This document shows positions 1 to 8,518 of a DNA stretch of 41,405 bases, in pieces (position 1 is the first letter of the stretch; every line of letters begins with the position of its first letter). The notes under the pieces were generated by a model. That model had not been told where the DNA came from. It searched no databases and was given only the letters and a program-made list of their open reading frames with translations. Position numbers and translations under genes: made by a program. This DNA is from JAVBWO01 sp036677375. Lineage in GTDB: Bacteria; Bacillota; Dehalobacteriia; UBA4068; UBA4997. The stretch lies in assembly GCA_036677375.1 (NCBI GenBank), contig JAVBWO010000023.1, forward strand, positions 1 to 41,405, in the 5' to 3' direction.

Positions 1-788
1 CGTGGGAAGCCACCGGCGGCGAAGGCACGCATGAGGATAAGACCTATAAAGAATATCGACTGATGGATGGTACAACACCGGTATCTTTGGCGGAAGGTTC
101 TGTGAAGCTTATTGCTCAGAAGGATTCCGATGGAAAATGGGTAGCTTTGGATGCGAACACTGACACGACGTTGTGGTTCAATGAAGCGCATACCACCGGC
201 AGTTATCAATTCCTGGTTGTGGTTGACAAAGATACGATCTATCAGGCTAATTTGAATTGGGTAAAAGCGGTATTACCTGTGCCGGGGGTAGCGCCGGATT
301 TCACGCAGTCCATTTCAGGCGATGTGTCCTTTACCTTTGCTTTTCAATCCACCATTTCTCAACTAAAAGAACTGGAATTAGATATTTACCTGGGCGAAAA
401 TACCGGCACTGGGCGGGATTACGCCGGTCATCTGGGAGTTAACCTGCCCGCTGGAGCAACAGAGGTGGAAGCTTGGGTTGACAGCGTGGTAACGAACTAT
501 GCAAGTTTGGGTGAGGGATTCAAAACGCTACTGAAAGCTGCCGGATATAGTGAAGAAGTTGAGGCTTCGCAAAATAAGGAAACTTTAAAAGGATGCATTT
601 ACTATGATGCAGAAGCAGATGGAAAAGGAACCTGGACAATTAAGTTGAATACCGTGATCCTGAATACCGACAAGATTGAGTTTCTGGTAGCGGTGAAAGA
701 TAACGCGGGGGCGAAATGGGGCGACAATAACTATATCGATTACCCTGATGATTACAAAGCGTTCCTATATGATATAGCCAACGAGTAA
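1..788 (+). CDS. Partial hypothetical protein, C-terminal part (probably exported)
   Basis: The reading frame is open from the left edge (first full codon at position 3) to a TAA at 786-788, so the gene starts outside the window and about 262 residues are visible. An ATG at 63 is internal and has no good ribosome binding site. The visible part is acidic, beta-rich and low in Cys, with many Asp, Gly, Thr and Asn residues, as in secreted or surface proteins of this kind of bacterium. I see no SLH repeat, catalytic motif or membrane segment. A hairpin terminator follows 34 bases after the stop, so this is the last gene of its transcript. Function is not recognised; a cell-surface role is only an inference from composition. 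Confidence 0.7.
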   Translation, partial: WEATGGEGTHEDKTYKEYRLMDGTTPVSLAEGSVKLIAQKDSDGKWVALDANTDTTLWFNEAHTTGSYQFLVVVDKDTIYQANLNWVKAVLPVPGVAPDFTQSISGDVSFTFAFQSTISQLKELELDIYLGENTGTGRDYAGHLGVNLPAGATEVEAWVDSVVTNYASLGEGFKTLLKAAGYSEEVEASQNKETLKGCIYYDAEADGKGTWTIKLNTVILNTDKIEFLVAVKDNAGAKWGDNNYIDYPDDYKAFLYDIANE

Positions 789-821
789 AACAGCGGCGAA
801 TGAATTAAGCAAATTATTGAG

Positions 822-872
822 AAAATGCTTCGGGACTTGGGTTTATGCCTTATTTCCCGGAGCATTTTTATT
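822..872 (+). terminator. Intrinsic terminator after the left-edge gene
   Basis: A 14-base arm (822-835) pairs with 855-868 with one G-U type exception; the arm ends in TTTT and the run continues with TATT. The 19-base loop is long, but the stem is strong and lies just after the stop codon at 788. Confidence 0.75.
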
Positions 873-1010
873 GAAAAAAATGTGATAGGGAATTGGAGTG
901 CCGGGGAAAAATTCCTGAGGTGTGTCAATGTGGTGCGCTAACCCGCCAGTTCCATTCATTAGGCTTTTCCGGCATTGGCGATGGGACCCATATATTTCTG
1001 GAAACCTTGG

Positions 1011-1059
1011 GCATAAATCAGCCTGCCTACCCATATACATGTATAAAAAGCTGGGTAGG
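1011..1059 (+). promoter_or_regulatory. Candidate sigma-E promoter and palindrome upstream of spoIIID
   Basis: GCATAAA (1011-1017) and CATATACA (1032-1039) are separated by 14 bases, close to the mother-cell sigma-E pattern (KHATAWT, N14, CATAHAHT). In Bacillus subtilis spoIIID is transcribed by sigma-E. The -10 part lies inside nested symmetry: a 12-bp palindrome TATACATGTATA (1034-1045) is flanked by an 8-bp inverted repeat CCTACCCA (1026-1033) and TGGGTAGG (1052-1059), whose right arm touches the ribosome binding site. Promoter assignment is an inference from consensus matching. Confidence 0.45.
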
Positions 1060-1070
1060 GAGGCAGCGCT

Positions 1071-1337
1071 ATGCAGGATTACATACAAAAGCGAGTATTG
1101 GAGATAAGCAATTATATTCTGGAATCTCAGGCCACAGTCAGGCAAACCGCTTCGGTATTTGGGGTCAGTAAATCCACCGTGCACAAGGATGTTACAGAGA
1201 GGCTGCCTTTGATCAATGAGATGGTGGCTCGCCGCGTACGCAATATCCTGGAAAACAACAAAGCGGAACGCCACTTGCGCGGCGGTGAAGCCACAAGGCA
1301 AAAATACCGGCAGCAGCGGGACGAACAAATGAAATAG
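1071..1337 (+). CDS. spoIIID: Sporulation transcriptional regulator SpoIIID
   Basis: An 88-residue DNA-binding protein that acts in the mother cell during endospore formation, switching sigma-E genes on or off before sigma-K takes over. The family signature is very clear: an N-terminal MQDYIQKRV segment, a helix-turn-helix around residues 20-45 containing FGVSKSTVHKDVTERLP, and the basic C-terminal RHLRGGEATRQKY motif that gives this small protein its second DNA contact. Length fits the family (about 80-95). The ATG at 1071 follows a GGGAGG site. It is a single-gene unit with its own terminator (1356-1381), followed by an MreB-family gene, the same order as spoIIID-mbl in Bacillus subtilis. 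It shows that the organism belongs to a spore-forming lineage. Confidence 0.97.
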   Translation: MQDYIQKRVLEISNYILESQATVRQTASVFGVSKSTVHKDVTERLPLINEMVARRVRNILENNKAERHLRGGEATRQKYRQQRDEQMK

Positions 1338-1355
1338 AAATGAAATAAAGAAGAT

Positions 1356-1381
1356 AACAGCCTATTTATAGGCTGTTTTTC
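1356..1381 (+). terminator. Intrinsic terminator after spoIIID
   Basis: A perfect 9-bp stem (AACAGCCTA at 1356-1364 with TAGGCTGTT at 1369-1377) closes a 4-base loop and runs into a T tract (1376-1380). Confidence 0.85.
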
Positions 1382-1443
1382 TTTGCAAATATGTCAAACA
1401 AAAATAGGTTTCTAAAACAAAAAGAAACTTTCCGGGATAGGCA

Positions 1444-1472
1444 TTGCTATCCCTTGTCATAAATTGTATAAT
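1444..1472 (+). promoter_or_regulatory. Sigma-A type promoter for mbl/mreB
   Basis: TTGCTA (1444-1449) and a perfect TATAAT (1467-1472) are 17 bases apart. The predicted transcript starts near 1479 and carries a leader of about 110 bases before the ATG at 1591. Confidence 0.6.
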
Positions 1473-1498
1473 GAGTATGATATTAGAAAAAATTAAAA

Positions 1499-1528
1499 AA
1501 CGAAGGTGTGCGCCTTCGTTATTTATTT
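1499..1528 (+). terminator. Possible attenuator hairpin in the mbl/mreB leader
   Basis: AACGAAGG (1499-1506) and CCTTCGTT (1513-1520) form a perfect 8-bp stem with a 6-base loop, followed by the T-rich stretch ATTTATTTG. It sits between the predicted start of transcription and the mbl/mreB ribosome binding site. The T tract is broken by A residues, so it may be a weak terminator or just a leader hairpin. Confidence 0.4.
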
Positions 1529-1590
1529 GTTGCTTATTTACCGGGAGCTGTGAAGAGCTAAAATTTACCCCGCAAGAAGGAGTTGTGTTT

Positions 1591-2625
1591 ATGGGTTTTT
1601 TTTCTTTTGGTACCGATATCGGTATTGATTTGGGAACTGCTACCAGTCTCATTTATGTAAGGGGCCGGGGAATTGTTTTAAATGAACCTACTGTCGTAGC
1701 CATGGAGCAAAAAACGGGACAGATCATAGCTGTCGGAGCGGAAGCAAGACAAATGCTGGGCCGGACGCCGGGGAATATCGTTGCGGTACGCCCACTGCGC
1801 GAGGGCGTTATTGCCGACTATGATGTGACGGAAAAAATGCTGCGTTATTTCATTGAAAAGGCTTGTGGCCGCAACTGGCTCTTTAAGCCCCGGGTTATGG
1901 TATGCATTCCTTCGGGCGTTACCGGTGTGGAAGAACGGGCTGTGAGACAGGCGGCGCAGCAAGCCGGCGCTCGGCAGGCTTTTTTGATGGAGGAACCTTT
2001 GGCGGCCGCTTTGGGCGCAGGGCTTGAGATTCATAATCCCTGCGGCAACATGGTCATTGATATCGGTGGTGGTACCACTGATATCGCCATTATTTCCTTA
2101 AACGGTATTGTGTGCAGCAAATCCCTGCGCATTGGCGGCGATAAATTTGACGAAGCTATTGTCCGTTATGTCAGACGGGAGCACAGTTTATTGATCGGTG
2201 AACGCTTTGCGGAGGATTTTAAGATCAATGTGGGAACGGCTTATCTGCGGCCGTCTTTGGAAGACAAAAAGATGGAACTGCGGGGTCGGGATCTGGTCAG
2301 CGGGCTGCCGAAAAGCATTATGTTAACAGCACGGGACAGCTATGAAGCATTAATGGAACCTTCGGAAGCGATCGTAGGCGCCGTCAAAGAGGTTCTTGAG
2401 ATTACGCCGCCGGAGTTGGCCGCCGATATTATCAATAAGGGCGCTATTATGACCGGAGGCGGCGCGCTTTTGGACGGTTTGGCGCGCCTGATTTCCGAAG
2501 AGATCAATCTGCCGGTCTATGTGGCGGAGGATCCTATTTCTTGTGTGGCCCGGGGTACAGGCAAGGCCCTGACCATGCTGGCCCAGTTGGAGACTACCAA
2601 CAGATTCGCCAGAAAGGCCTACTAG
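1591..2625 (+). CDS. mbl: Rod shape-determining protein, MreB/Mbl family
   Basis: A 344-residue bacterial actin that forms membrane-associated filaments and guides lateral wall synthesis. The actin-fold nucleotide motifs are all present: phosphate 1 near the N terminus (DIGIDLGTATSLIYV), phosphate 2 (VIDIGGGTTDIAII, mid-protein) and the adenosine motif (IMTGGGALLDGLARLI, near the C terminus). Translation could be read from 1444, but the ATG at 1591 is chosen because AAGAAGGAG lies just upstream (1574-1582) and the product then starts MGFFSFGTDIGIDLGT, as the family does. Placement directly after spoIIID matches mbl of Bacillus subtilis, which is why that symbol is used; on sequence alone mreB would be equally fair. 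Confidence 0.93.
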   Translation: MGFFSFGTDIGIDLGTATSLIYVRGRGIVLNEPTVVAMEQKTGQIIAVGAEARQMLGRTPGNIVAVRPLREGVIADYDVTEKMLRYFIEKACGRNWLFKPRVMVCIPSGVTGVEERAVRQAAQQAGARQAFLMEEPLAAALGAGLEIHNPCGNMVIDIGGGTTDIAIISLNGIVCSKSLRIGGDKFDEAIVRYVRREHSLLIGERFAEDFKINVGTAYLRPSLEDKKMELRGRDLVSGLPKSIMLTARDSYEALMEPSEAIVGAVKEVLEITPPELAADIINKGAIMTGGGALLDGLARLISEEINLPVYVAEDPISCVARGTGKALTMLAQLETTNRFARKAY

Positions 2626-2727
2626 TCTTAGCTTATGAAGTTTATGTGAAAGGGTAGGAAAATCAATATTTGGCGTCGAAACTAAACCGGATATGGCTCG
2701 ATAATGGGTCAGGAAGGGGAGGAATTC

Positions 2728-3294
2728 ATGAAACAAGCGGCTGTGAGATGTATCGTAGCAATGCTTTTCCTTGTTTGCTTTCCCTTTGGTTTTGCTTTAG
2801 CGGCGGATCCGGGCAGCCAGAGTGACCCTGTGGTTACCAAAAGCTGGGTGGATCAGTATGTTGAAAAATCATTTCAGCCCTTAGAAGAGTCTATCAAAGC
2901 TTTGAAAGAAGAAATCAATGCTTTGGATCCCTCGATTATTCTTCAGATCGGGAACAAAAACGCCAAAATCGGCGACAAAGAATATACTTTGGATTGTCCG
3001 CCCTATGTGGAAGCGGGACGGACGATGGTGCCTTTACGTTTTATCGGCGAAGCCTTGGGAGCCACATTCACCTGGGACAATACCAATAAAACGGTTACTT
3101 ATAAAAGAGACGGCACCGTGGTGGAACTCAAGGTCGGTGTGAAAAAAATGCTGGTGAACGGCGTAGAAAAAACTTTGGATGTGCCGGCGGCCTTGAAAAA
3201 TAACCGGACGATGGTGCCGGTACGTGTCATCAGCGAAGCCTTGGGCGCCAAGGTAAGCTGGGTGGCGGCAGATAAAAAAGTCGTGATCCGGTAG
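2728..3294 (+). CDS. Exported copper amine oxidase N-terminal domain protein
   Basis: A 188-residue secreted protein. Residues 1-26 are a signal peptide ending AALAAD-like (GFALAAD). Next comes a short segment beginning GSQSDPVV, with a probable coiled coil, which resembles the same region of the SH3 protein at 23190. The rest is a copper-amine-oxidase-N type domain (PF07833): two similar blocks, each with the R-T-M-V-P-x-R-x-I-x-E-A-L-G-A core followed by a W and a KxV strand. Despite the name, this domain does not imply amine oxidase activity; in Bacillota it is common in wall-associated proteins and no catalytic part is present here. The ATG at 2728 is preferred over one at 2704 because the purine-rich AGGAAGGGGAGG site lies in between. 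Confidence 0.85.
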   Translation: MKQAAVRCIVAMLFLVCFPFGFALAADPGSQSDPVVTKSWVDQYVEKSFQPLEESIKALKEEINALDPSIILQIGNKNAKIGDKEYTLDCPPYVEAGRTMVPLRFIGEALGATFTWDNTNKTVTYKRDGTVVELKVGVKKMLVNGVEKTLDVPAALKNNRTMVPVRVISEALGAKVSWVAADKKVVIR

Positions 3295-3362
3295 CAAGTT
3301 GAGCCGTTGGTGCTTTCAGCCAAGGCTTCATGATTCAGTAAAAGCGCGCGGGAGAGTTAACA

Positions 3363-4394
3363 GTGGATATTGAAAAACAGTTTTGGAACGGTCACCGTTA
3401 TAGCAGTAAATGGTATGGTATATTATGGGATGAAAACCGTCAGAGGTTGGCGTTGTTTTGGCTTCTGATGGCTTTTGTCATGCTCTTTTCTTTTTATGGA
3501 GGGATATGGGTATCGGCTTTGACACAGGAACCTATCGAAGTAAATTATATTACCGCACAGGACGCCATTGACCAGGAAAAGCAGGCCGAGGATATTCTTG
3601 GTATCACCGATGGGGACGATGTGAAAACCATTTTATTACTGGGCTGTGACAAGCGGTCTAATGATTCCGGCCGTTCCGATACCATTATGGTGGCCTTTCT
3701 GCACAGCAAGAATATGACGGTAGACCTTTTATCGATTCCCCGGGATACCTATGTGCAGATTTCAGGCGGCGGCAAGACGAAGATCAACCATGCCTATGCC
3801 TACGGCGGCATTCCGCTGGCCCGGGCTACCGTGGAAAATTATTTGGGCATTGAGATCGATAATTATGCCGAAATCGACTTCCAGGGCTTTGCCGCCATGG
3901 TGGATGCTTTGGGCGGCATTGAGATGGATGTGGAAAAGGATATGTATTATCCCGCGGAGGGCATTGACCTAAAAGAGGGTTTTCAGAAACTTGACGGCGA
4001 TCAGGCCTTGCAATATGTGCGGTTTAGAAGCGACGCCATGGCTGACATCGGCAGGATCGGCCGGCAGCAGAAGTTTATGAAGACTTTGGCGGATCAGCTT
4101 TTGAGTTTAAGCAGTGTCTGGAAACTGCCCAAGTTGGTTTCAGCCATCTCAAGCAATATGGAGACGGATATCACCACCCAGGAAATGCTGGCTCTGGCAA
4201 ACTTATATAAAAAAGCCGCAAGCAACAGCATAACAACGGAGATGCTGCCGGGCGACCCTAAATATATAAACAACGTGAGCTATTGGATCGCGGATACGGC
4301 AGCGCTGCAAACCATTGTGGACAACTTTTCTAAGCCTACGGCGGAAGAAATGCCTGACGCGGTACAAAACGGGGCAACCGACGAAACGGAATAG
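3363..4394 (+). CDS. LytR-CpsA-Psr (LCP) family wall polymer transferase
   Basis: A 343-residue membrane-anchored enzyme. LCP proteins move undecaprenyl-linked glycopolymers onto peptidoglycan outside the membrane. There is a cytoplasmic N terminus, one membrane segment at about residues 28-52, then an extracellular LCP domain from about 90 to 250. Family motifs are visible: ILLLGCDKRSND, GRSDTIMV, LLSIPRDTYV, KINHAYAYGG and the Arg-rich YVRFRSD...DIGRIGRQQKFM block, which together supply the acidic and Arg residues that bind the pyrophosphate lipid. Translation starts at a GTG after GGGAGAG. It ends 14 bases before the TagA/WecG gene, so the two are likely co-transcribed, which supports a role in a secondary wall polymer. 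Confidence 0.93.
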   Translation: MDIEKQFWNGHRYSSKWYGILWDENRQRLALFWLLMAFVMLFSFYGGIWVSALTQEPIEVNYITAQDAIDQEKQAEDILGITDGDDVKTILLLGCDKRSNDSGRSDTIMVAFLHSKNMTVDLLSIPRDTYVQISGGGKTKINHAYAYGGIPLARATVENYLGIEIDNYAEIDFQGFAAMVDALGGIEMDVEKDMYYPAEGIDLKEGFQKLDGDQALQYVRFRSDAMADIGRIGRQQKFMKTLADQLLSLSSVWKLPKLVSAISSNMETDITTQEMLALANLYKKAASNSITTEMLPGDPKYINNVSYWIADTAALQTIVDNFSKPTAEEMPDAVQNGATDETE

Positions 4395-4408
4395 GCGGGA
4401 TCAAGCAC

Positions 4409-5188
4409 ATGACTGTAAAGATATTAGGAGCTCAGATCGCCGGTTTGGACATGATGGAAACATTATGCCAAATCGATTTGTTGATCAGCGATAAGGGAAA
4501 AATGCATCACATCATTACCCTGAACGCGGAGATTCTTTATCGCGCCCAGACGGATGCGGAGCTTTTACGCATCATCAATGCCGCGGCGCTGGTGACGCCG
4601 GACGGCAGCGGCATCGTGTGGGCGATAGAGAAGCTGACAGGTACCCATGTGGAGCGGGTTACCGGTGTGGATCTTATGATGAACCTCTGCGAGCAGGCGC
4701 ATCATACCGGCTGGCGGCTCTTTTTCCTGGGAGGAAAGCCCGGAGTAGCGGAAGAGGCCGGCGCTAAGCTTTCAGAGCGATTTGACGGCTTGGATATCGC
4801 AGGCATCCGCCATGGTTATTTCAACGAACAGGAAGAGGCCGATATTATCCACGAGATCAATGCTTCCGGCGCGGATATTTTGTTTGTGGCCATGGGCGCG
4901 CCCCGGCAGGAGTTTTGGCTGGATCAACATCGCGAGGACTTGCAGGTTCCCGTAGCCATCGGCATCGGCGGCAGCTTGGATGTGGCGGCAGGCAAGGTGA
5001 AGCGGGCGCCTCATTGGATGCAGAAAACCGGCGTGGAATGGTTGTGGCGTTTGTGCCGCGAACCGTGGCGGATCAAGCGGATGCTGGCTTTGCCGAAATT
5101 TATGCGTCTGGTGGCCAAAGAAAAAAAGAAAAAACGGCAAGGCGGCAATCCGGGGCAGCAGGGTCGTACGAAAAATAGCTTGCCATAA
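4409..5188 (+). CDS. tagA: WecG/TagA/CpsF family glycosyltransferase
   Basis: A 259-residue GT26-type enzyme that adds the second sugar (typically N-acetylmannosamine) to undecaprenyl-diphospho-GlcNAc in teichoic acid or secondary polymer synthesis. Motifs: TPDGSGIVWA with the likely catalytic Asp, VTGVDLM, FFLGGKPGVAEEA, MGAPRQEFWLDQH, GIGGSLDVAAGKVKRAP and the C-terminal GVEWLWRLCREPWRIKR. The last part is a basic tail rich in Lys and Gln, in keeping with membrane attachment. It directly follows the LCP gene. The TagO/WecA enzyme that would supply its lipid substrate is encoded about 17 kb downstream at 22107. The sugar added cannot be told from sequence. Confidence 0.9.
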   Translation: MTVKILGAQIAGLDMMETLCQIDLLISDKGKMHHIITLNAEILYRAQTDAELLRIINAAALVTPDGSGIVWAIEKLTGTHVERVTGVDLMMNLCEQAHHTGWRLFFLGGKPGVAEEAGAKLSERFDGLDIAGIRHGYFNEQEEADIIHEINASGADILFVAMGAPRQEFWLDQHREDLQVPVAIGIGGSLDVAAGKVKRAPHWMQKTGVEWLWRLCREPWRIKRMLALPKFMRLVAKEKKKKRQGGNPGQQGRTKNSLP

Positions 5189-5468
5189 CATTTCTTTTGC
5201 TATAAAATGGTAGTATATGACAGGTATGGACAGATTTCCACAACTTTTAGGCAGAAATGCGAAAAAGTGTGAAAAATCTGATTCTTCTTGTGAGAAAGCC
5301 ATATTTTGTATCAGTATCCGGTTTGAGGGGGTGAGGCTCAGGCTGTTGGCGCATGTGGCGTATAACAGTGCGCTGATGCGGCTTTTCGGAGGAAACTTGC
5401 TATAAATGATATTTTTTTTCAAGTTTTTTTCGGAAATGTTGCAAGAAATCCCCATGTCATCTTGTAAT
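5180..5468 (+). promoter_or_regulatory. Two candidate promoters in the S-layer gene leader
   Basis: The 412-base gap 5189-5600 has no convincing gene. A first promoter is TTGCCA (5180-5185), 17 bases, TAAAAT (5203-5208), overlapping the end of tagA; it would give a leader of about 385 bases. A weaker second is TTGCAA (5439-5444), 18 bases, TGTAAT (5463-5468). Before the gene lie a TTTTGCT/AGCAAAA hairpin (about 5552-5570) and a strong AAAAGGAGG site (5583-5591). Multiple promoters and long leaders are common for highly expressed S-layer genes; the assignment here is by consensus only. Confidence 0.5.
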
Positions 5469-5600
5469 TATGTATGTAAGATGTTTTTAGAGGTTTCTCT
5501 ATTTTAGAAGGGGTTAGGCCCCAGGGGAATCATGTTGGAACTGAATACAAATTTTGCTGTTTAAGCAAAAACAAAAAATATTAAAAGGAGGAAAAAAAGA

Positions 5601-8237
5601 ATGAAGAAAAGTTTAGTACTTATCTTGGCTTTGGCTTTGGTATTCTGCTTTGCGACTAGTGCGTTAGCTTCCACTAGTTTTAGCGATGTTTCCGACCAAT
5701 CCCAAGACGTGCAAGACGCTGTCTACAAACTGGCTGCCCTCGGTATGGTCAACGGTTATGAAGATGGCACCTGGAGACCCGGCGATCAAATCACCCGTGC
5801 CGAATTTGCGAAAATTGCTTGCTTGGCCGGTGGGTTCGCTGACAGCTACGATGCTTTGAGCAACGTATCCACTCCTTTCCCCGATGTTAAAGTTGGCGTA
5901 TGGTATACCGGTTGGGTTAACCTGGCATACAGCCAAGGCTATATGAAGGGTGACGTTACCGGCACCTTCCGTCCCAACGATCCCATTAGTGAAAACGAAG
6001 TTATCACCGTTTTGCTCCGTCTCTTGGGCTACAATGACAACTTGGCCGGCCAATGGCCCGTTGACTATGTTCGTCAAGCCGGTTTGCTGGGCGTTTTGGA
6101 CGATGTAAAAATCGTTGGCAATACCCCCGCCTCCCGTGCTACCGTTGCCGTTTTGACGGATGCCGTTTTGGGCGAAAAACTGGTTGCCTGGAGCAAAGAC
6201 GAAGAAGTGTTTAATGAGCGCGAATTCTCCGGCGATACCAGAACCTTGCTGGCCAGCAGCTTCAGCGGCGGCTCCGAATCCGATGTTTATGTTGACGGTT
6301 GGAACTATAAAGACTGGGATGACGATACTCTTGTTTTAGACTTAGAAACCACGGGCGATGATTCTCCTACTTTGCCCACTGCTTTCTCCAAAAACTTCAG
6401 AATCTCCGGCGGCAACAATGTTTGGGATCTGGAAGGCCATTATGTGGACGCCATCTATGATACCTCTGAAAAAGAATTGCTCTATCTGGATGTAACCTCT
6501 TCCAGCCTGTTTGTTTCCGATGTGAAATTTGTCAAAAAAGGCAAAATTTCTTTGGATGGCAAAACATATACGGTTACTGCTGCAGGTCAAGACGATGATG
6601 GTATCTTAGAAGATTTAGCTGGTGCGAGTGCCGATGATGATATGGAATTCACCAATGGCAGCGCCAAAGCTTATCTGAACAGCGACGGCGAAGTTTATCG
6701 TTTAGATGTTTATATTGGTAAATATTTGGATGGTGAGACTATCAAGGAAGGGCAAGTAAATCCGGAAGCCGGCGGTATTGTTGAGAAAGTAAACAGCGAC
6801 TCCAGTATTGACTTCTACAGCAAAACCGAATTCGGTGCTCCCCAGGATGATTTTGACGATGAAGAAGTTTCCGTAATCAAAGACGGCAAATTGACCAAGG
6901 GTCTGGATGCTTTGAAAGCCGGCGATTGCATTACCATAGTGGAAGATGGTGCCGATATTGATTGGATGATCTATGTCAACAAAACTGTGGACGCCGCCAA
7001 GTTCACCAAAAAAGCTACCGATCCTGCGAAATACACTGTAGGCGGCAAGGTTTACTGGGTAGATAGCGATGCTTCCTTTACTGATGACAACAAAGAGTAT
7101 GCTTATCTTTCCTCCACTGCTATTAATGATTATCTGAACACTGAGATCACTCTTACCCTGAACCGTGCCGGCGCTGTTGTCAGCGTTTCCGCCAGCGAAG
7201 CCGGTACTGCCAACACTGTTTTAGGCGTACTCTTGGATTACAGCACCTCCGGTAGCCTTGGAACAACCGTAAGCCAAATCAAGGTCTTCAATTCCGATGG
7301 CAAAACCGCTACCTATGATGTAACGGATAAAGCTTACAACACCACCGGTGAAGATTCAACTGCTTATAAGAATATTACAAAGTATCATGCTGGCCAATTG
7401 ATTAAGTTCCGTCTGGACAGCGACGGCAAGATTGACAAGGCCATTGATTTTGGCGCCGATGATTTTGATGCTACATCTTTGGATGCTGATGATGATTATA
7501 ATGAACTCACCATTGGCTCTACAGTCTACAGTGTTAGCTCCAGTACCGCGATCTTCAACGTTGCTTGGGACGACGGTGTGGACAGCACGATTGATGAAGT
7601 AAGTTTGGTAACTTTGGCTGATTTGTTAAAATCCGATGTCGCTACCGATGGCGGCTGGTTCGTAGCCGATGACGATGATTTGACTGCTTTGGCTCTGAAT
7701 GATTTCGGCGCCAGTTCTACCGGCAACTATGGTATCCTGAGTGATTGGAGTTATGCTACCTCCGATTATGAATGGGTCACCGAGCTTGCCGACGGCACCT
7801 TGTATGATACCCAATCCGGTAGTGCCCAGACCGCTATTAATGGTATGCTTGCAGATGACCTCTTTGCTTTTGATGTTGACAGCGACACCATTACAGCCGT
7901 TCGTCCTATCGTGAAGATTAATGCCGATGATGACGCTGCGGATTTGTATGAGTATGAAGGTTCCGATTTGACTTTGGTTGGCAACGATGTGATTACGCCT
8001 AGCGGTATCACCAGCAGCCGGATCAGATATGGCGATGTTCAATACAAATACACCTCCGACACCGCTGTGTTCGATTACAGCAAATTCAGCGCTCCCAAGA
8101 AGTTAACCTCTTCCGCGATTGCCAACATTGACACTAACAAAAAGGATGTAGCCGTATTCATCAATGATGAAGATGAAATCGTTCTGGTTGTAATCTTTAA
8201 CACTGACCCTGCGGTTACTGCTCATCCTACACTATAA
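5601..8237 (+). CDS. Large SLH-domain surface protein (S-layer type)
   Basis: An 878-residue secreted protein with a 23-residue signal peptide ending ALA. Three SLH repeats follow: about 26-70 (with the RPGDQITRAEFAKI core), about 88-147 (RPNDPISENEVITVLL) and a degenerate third at about 148-192 (NTPASRATVAVL). SLH trimers bind pyruvylated secondary wall polymer, and CsaB, the pyruvyl transferase, is encoded at 19393. The remaining 680 residues are Asp-, Ser- and Thr-rich, beta-rich and nearly free of Cys, with no enzyme motif seen. A strong ribosome binding site, long leader and very strong terminator suggest high expression as a single gene. The length and composition fit a main S-layer protein. 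I see no sign of a terminal porin barrel of the OmpM kind. Confidence 0.9.
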   Translation: MKKSLVLILALALVFCFATSALASTSFSDVSDQSQDVQDAVYKLAALGMVNGYEDGTWRPGDQITRAEFAKIACLAGGFADSYDALSNVSTPFPDVKVGVWYTGWVNLAYSQGYMKGDVTGTFRPNDPISENEVITVLLRLLGYNDNLAGQWPVDYVRQAGLLGVLDDVKIVGNTPASRATVAVLTDAVLGEKLVAWSKDEEVFNEREFSGDTRTLLASSFSGGSESDVYVDGWNYKDWDDDTLVLDLETTGDDSPTLPTAFSKNFRISGGNNVWDLEGHYVDAIYDTSEKELLYLDVTSSSLFVSDVKFVKKGKISLDGKTYTVTAAGQDDDGILEDLAGASADDDMEFTNGSAKAYLNSDGEVYRLDVYIGKYLDGETIKEGQVNPEAGGIVEKVNSDSSIDFYSKTEFGAPQDDFDDEEVSVIKDGKLTKGLDALKAGDCITIVEDGADIDWMIYVNKTVDAAKFTKKATDPAKYTVGGKVYWVDSDASFTDDNKEYAYLSSTAINDYLNTEITLTLNRAGAVVSVSASEAGTANTVLGVLLDYSTSGSLGTTVSQIKVFNSDGKTATYDVTDKAYNTTGEDSTAYKNITKYHAGQLIKFRLDSDGKIDKAIDFGADDFDATSLDADDDYNELTIGSTVYSVSSSTAIFNVAWDDGVDSTIDEVSLVTLADLLKSDVATDGGWFVADDDDLTALALNDFGASSTGNYGILSDWSYATSDYEWVTELADGTLYDTQSGSAQTAINGMLADDLFAFDVDSDTITAVRPIVKINADDDAADLYEYEGSDLTLVGNDVITPSGITSSRIRYGDVQYKYTSDTAVFDYSKFSAPKKLTSSAIANIDTNKKDVAVFINDEDEIVLVVIFNTDPAVTAHPTL

Positions 8238-8265
8238 CAGTAAATGTTTAATTACCGTTAGTTTT

Positions 8266-8302
8266 TTAAAAAAAAGCTCCCTCTTCGGAGGGGGCTTTTT
8301 TT
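8266..8302 (+). terminator. Strong intrinsic terminator after the SLH surface protein
   Basis: A GC-rich stem (AGCTCCCTC with GAGGGGGCT, one G-U pair) capped by a TTCG tetraloop is flanked by an A run upstream and seven T residues downstream. It lies about 30 bases after the stop. Confidence 0.93.
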
Positions 8303-8518
8303 GTGTTTCTTGATGCGTTTCATGGCGGGCCGCTGGGATAGGATTTTAGCATGGTAGCTGGGGTGAGAATGTGAAATAAGTAAGCTGTAATTTGTGAGAG
8401 GTAGAGATAAGAGCTTTACGTTGCGTTTGCAGAAGAACCGGTCAGGAGTTGGGACGGATTTACGGCTTGTTTAACATAAAAAGATGGGGTAATTTTTTAG
8501 CTGTACGGGGGGAAGGTC

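Noticed and set aside
843..1328. Minus-strand frame of 161 codons over spoIIID
   Set aside because: Antisense to a certain gene and overlaps its terminator and promoter.
5217..5405. Small + strand frame of 62 codons in the S-layer leader
   Set aside because: No ribosome binding site or protein-like feature; it lies in the transcribed leader.
4772..5455. Minus-strand frame of 227 codons across tagA and its 3' gap
   Set aside because: It is antisense to a well-supported glycosyltransferase gene and has no family feature.
5209..5600. Riboswitch in the S-layer leader
   Set aside because: Only small hairpins are seen and no known aptamer core could be matched.
5601..8237. OmpM-type outer membrane porin
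   Set aside because: SLH repeats are N-terminal as in OmpM, but the long Asp-rich body lacks a visible barrel pattern and the C terminus does not end in the aromatic residue typical of barrels.
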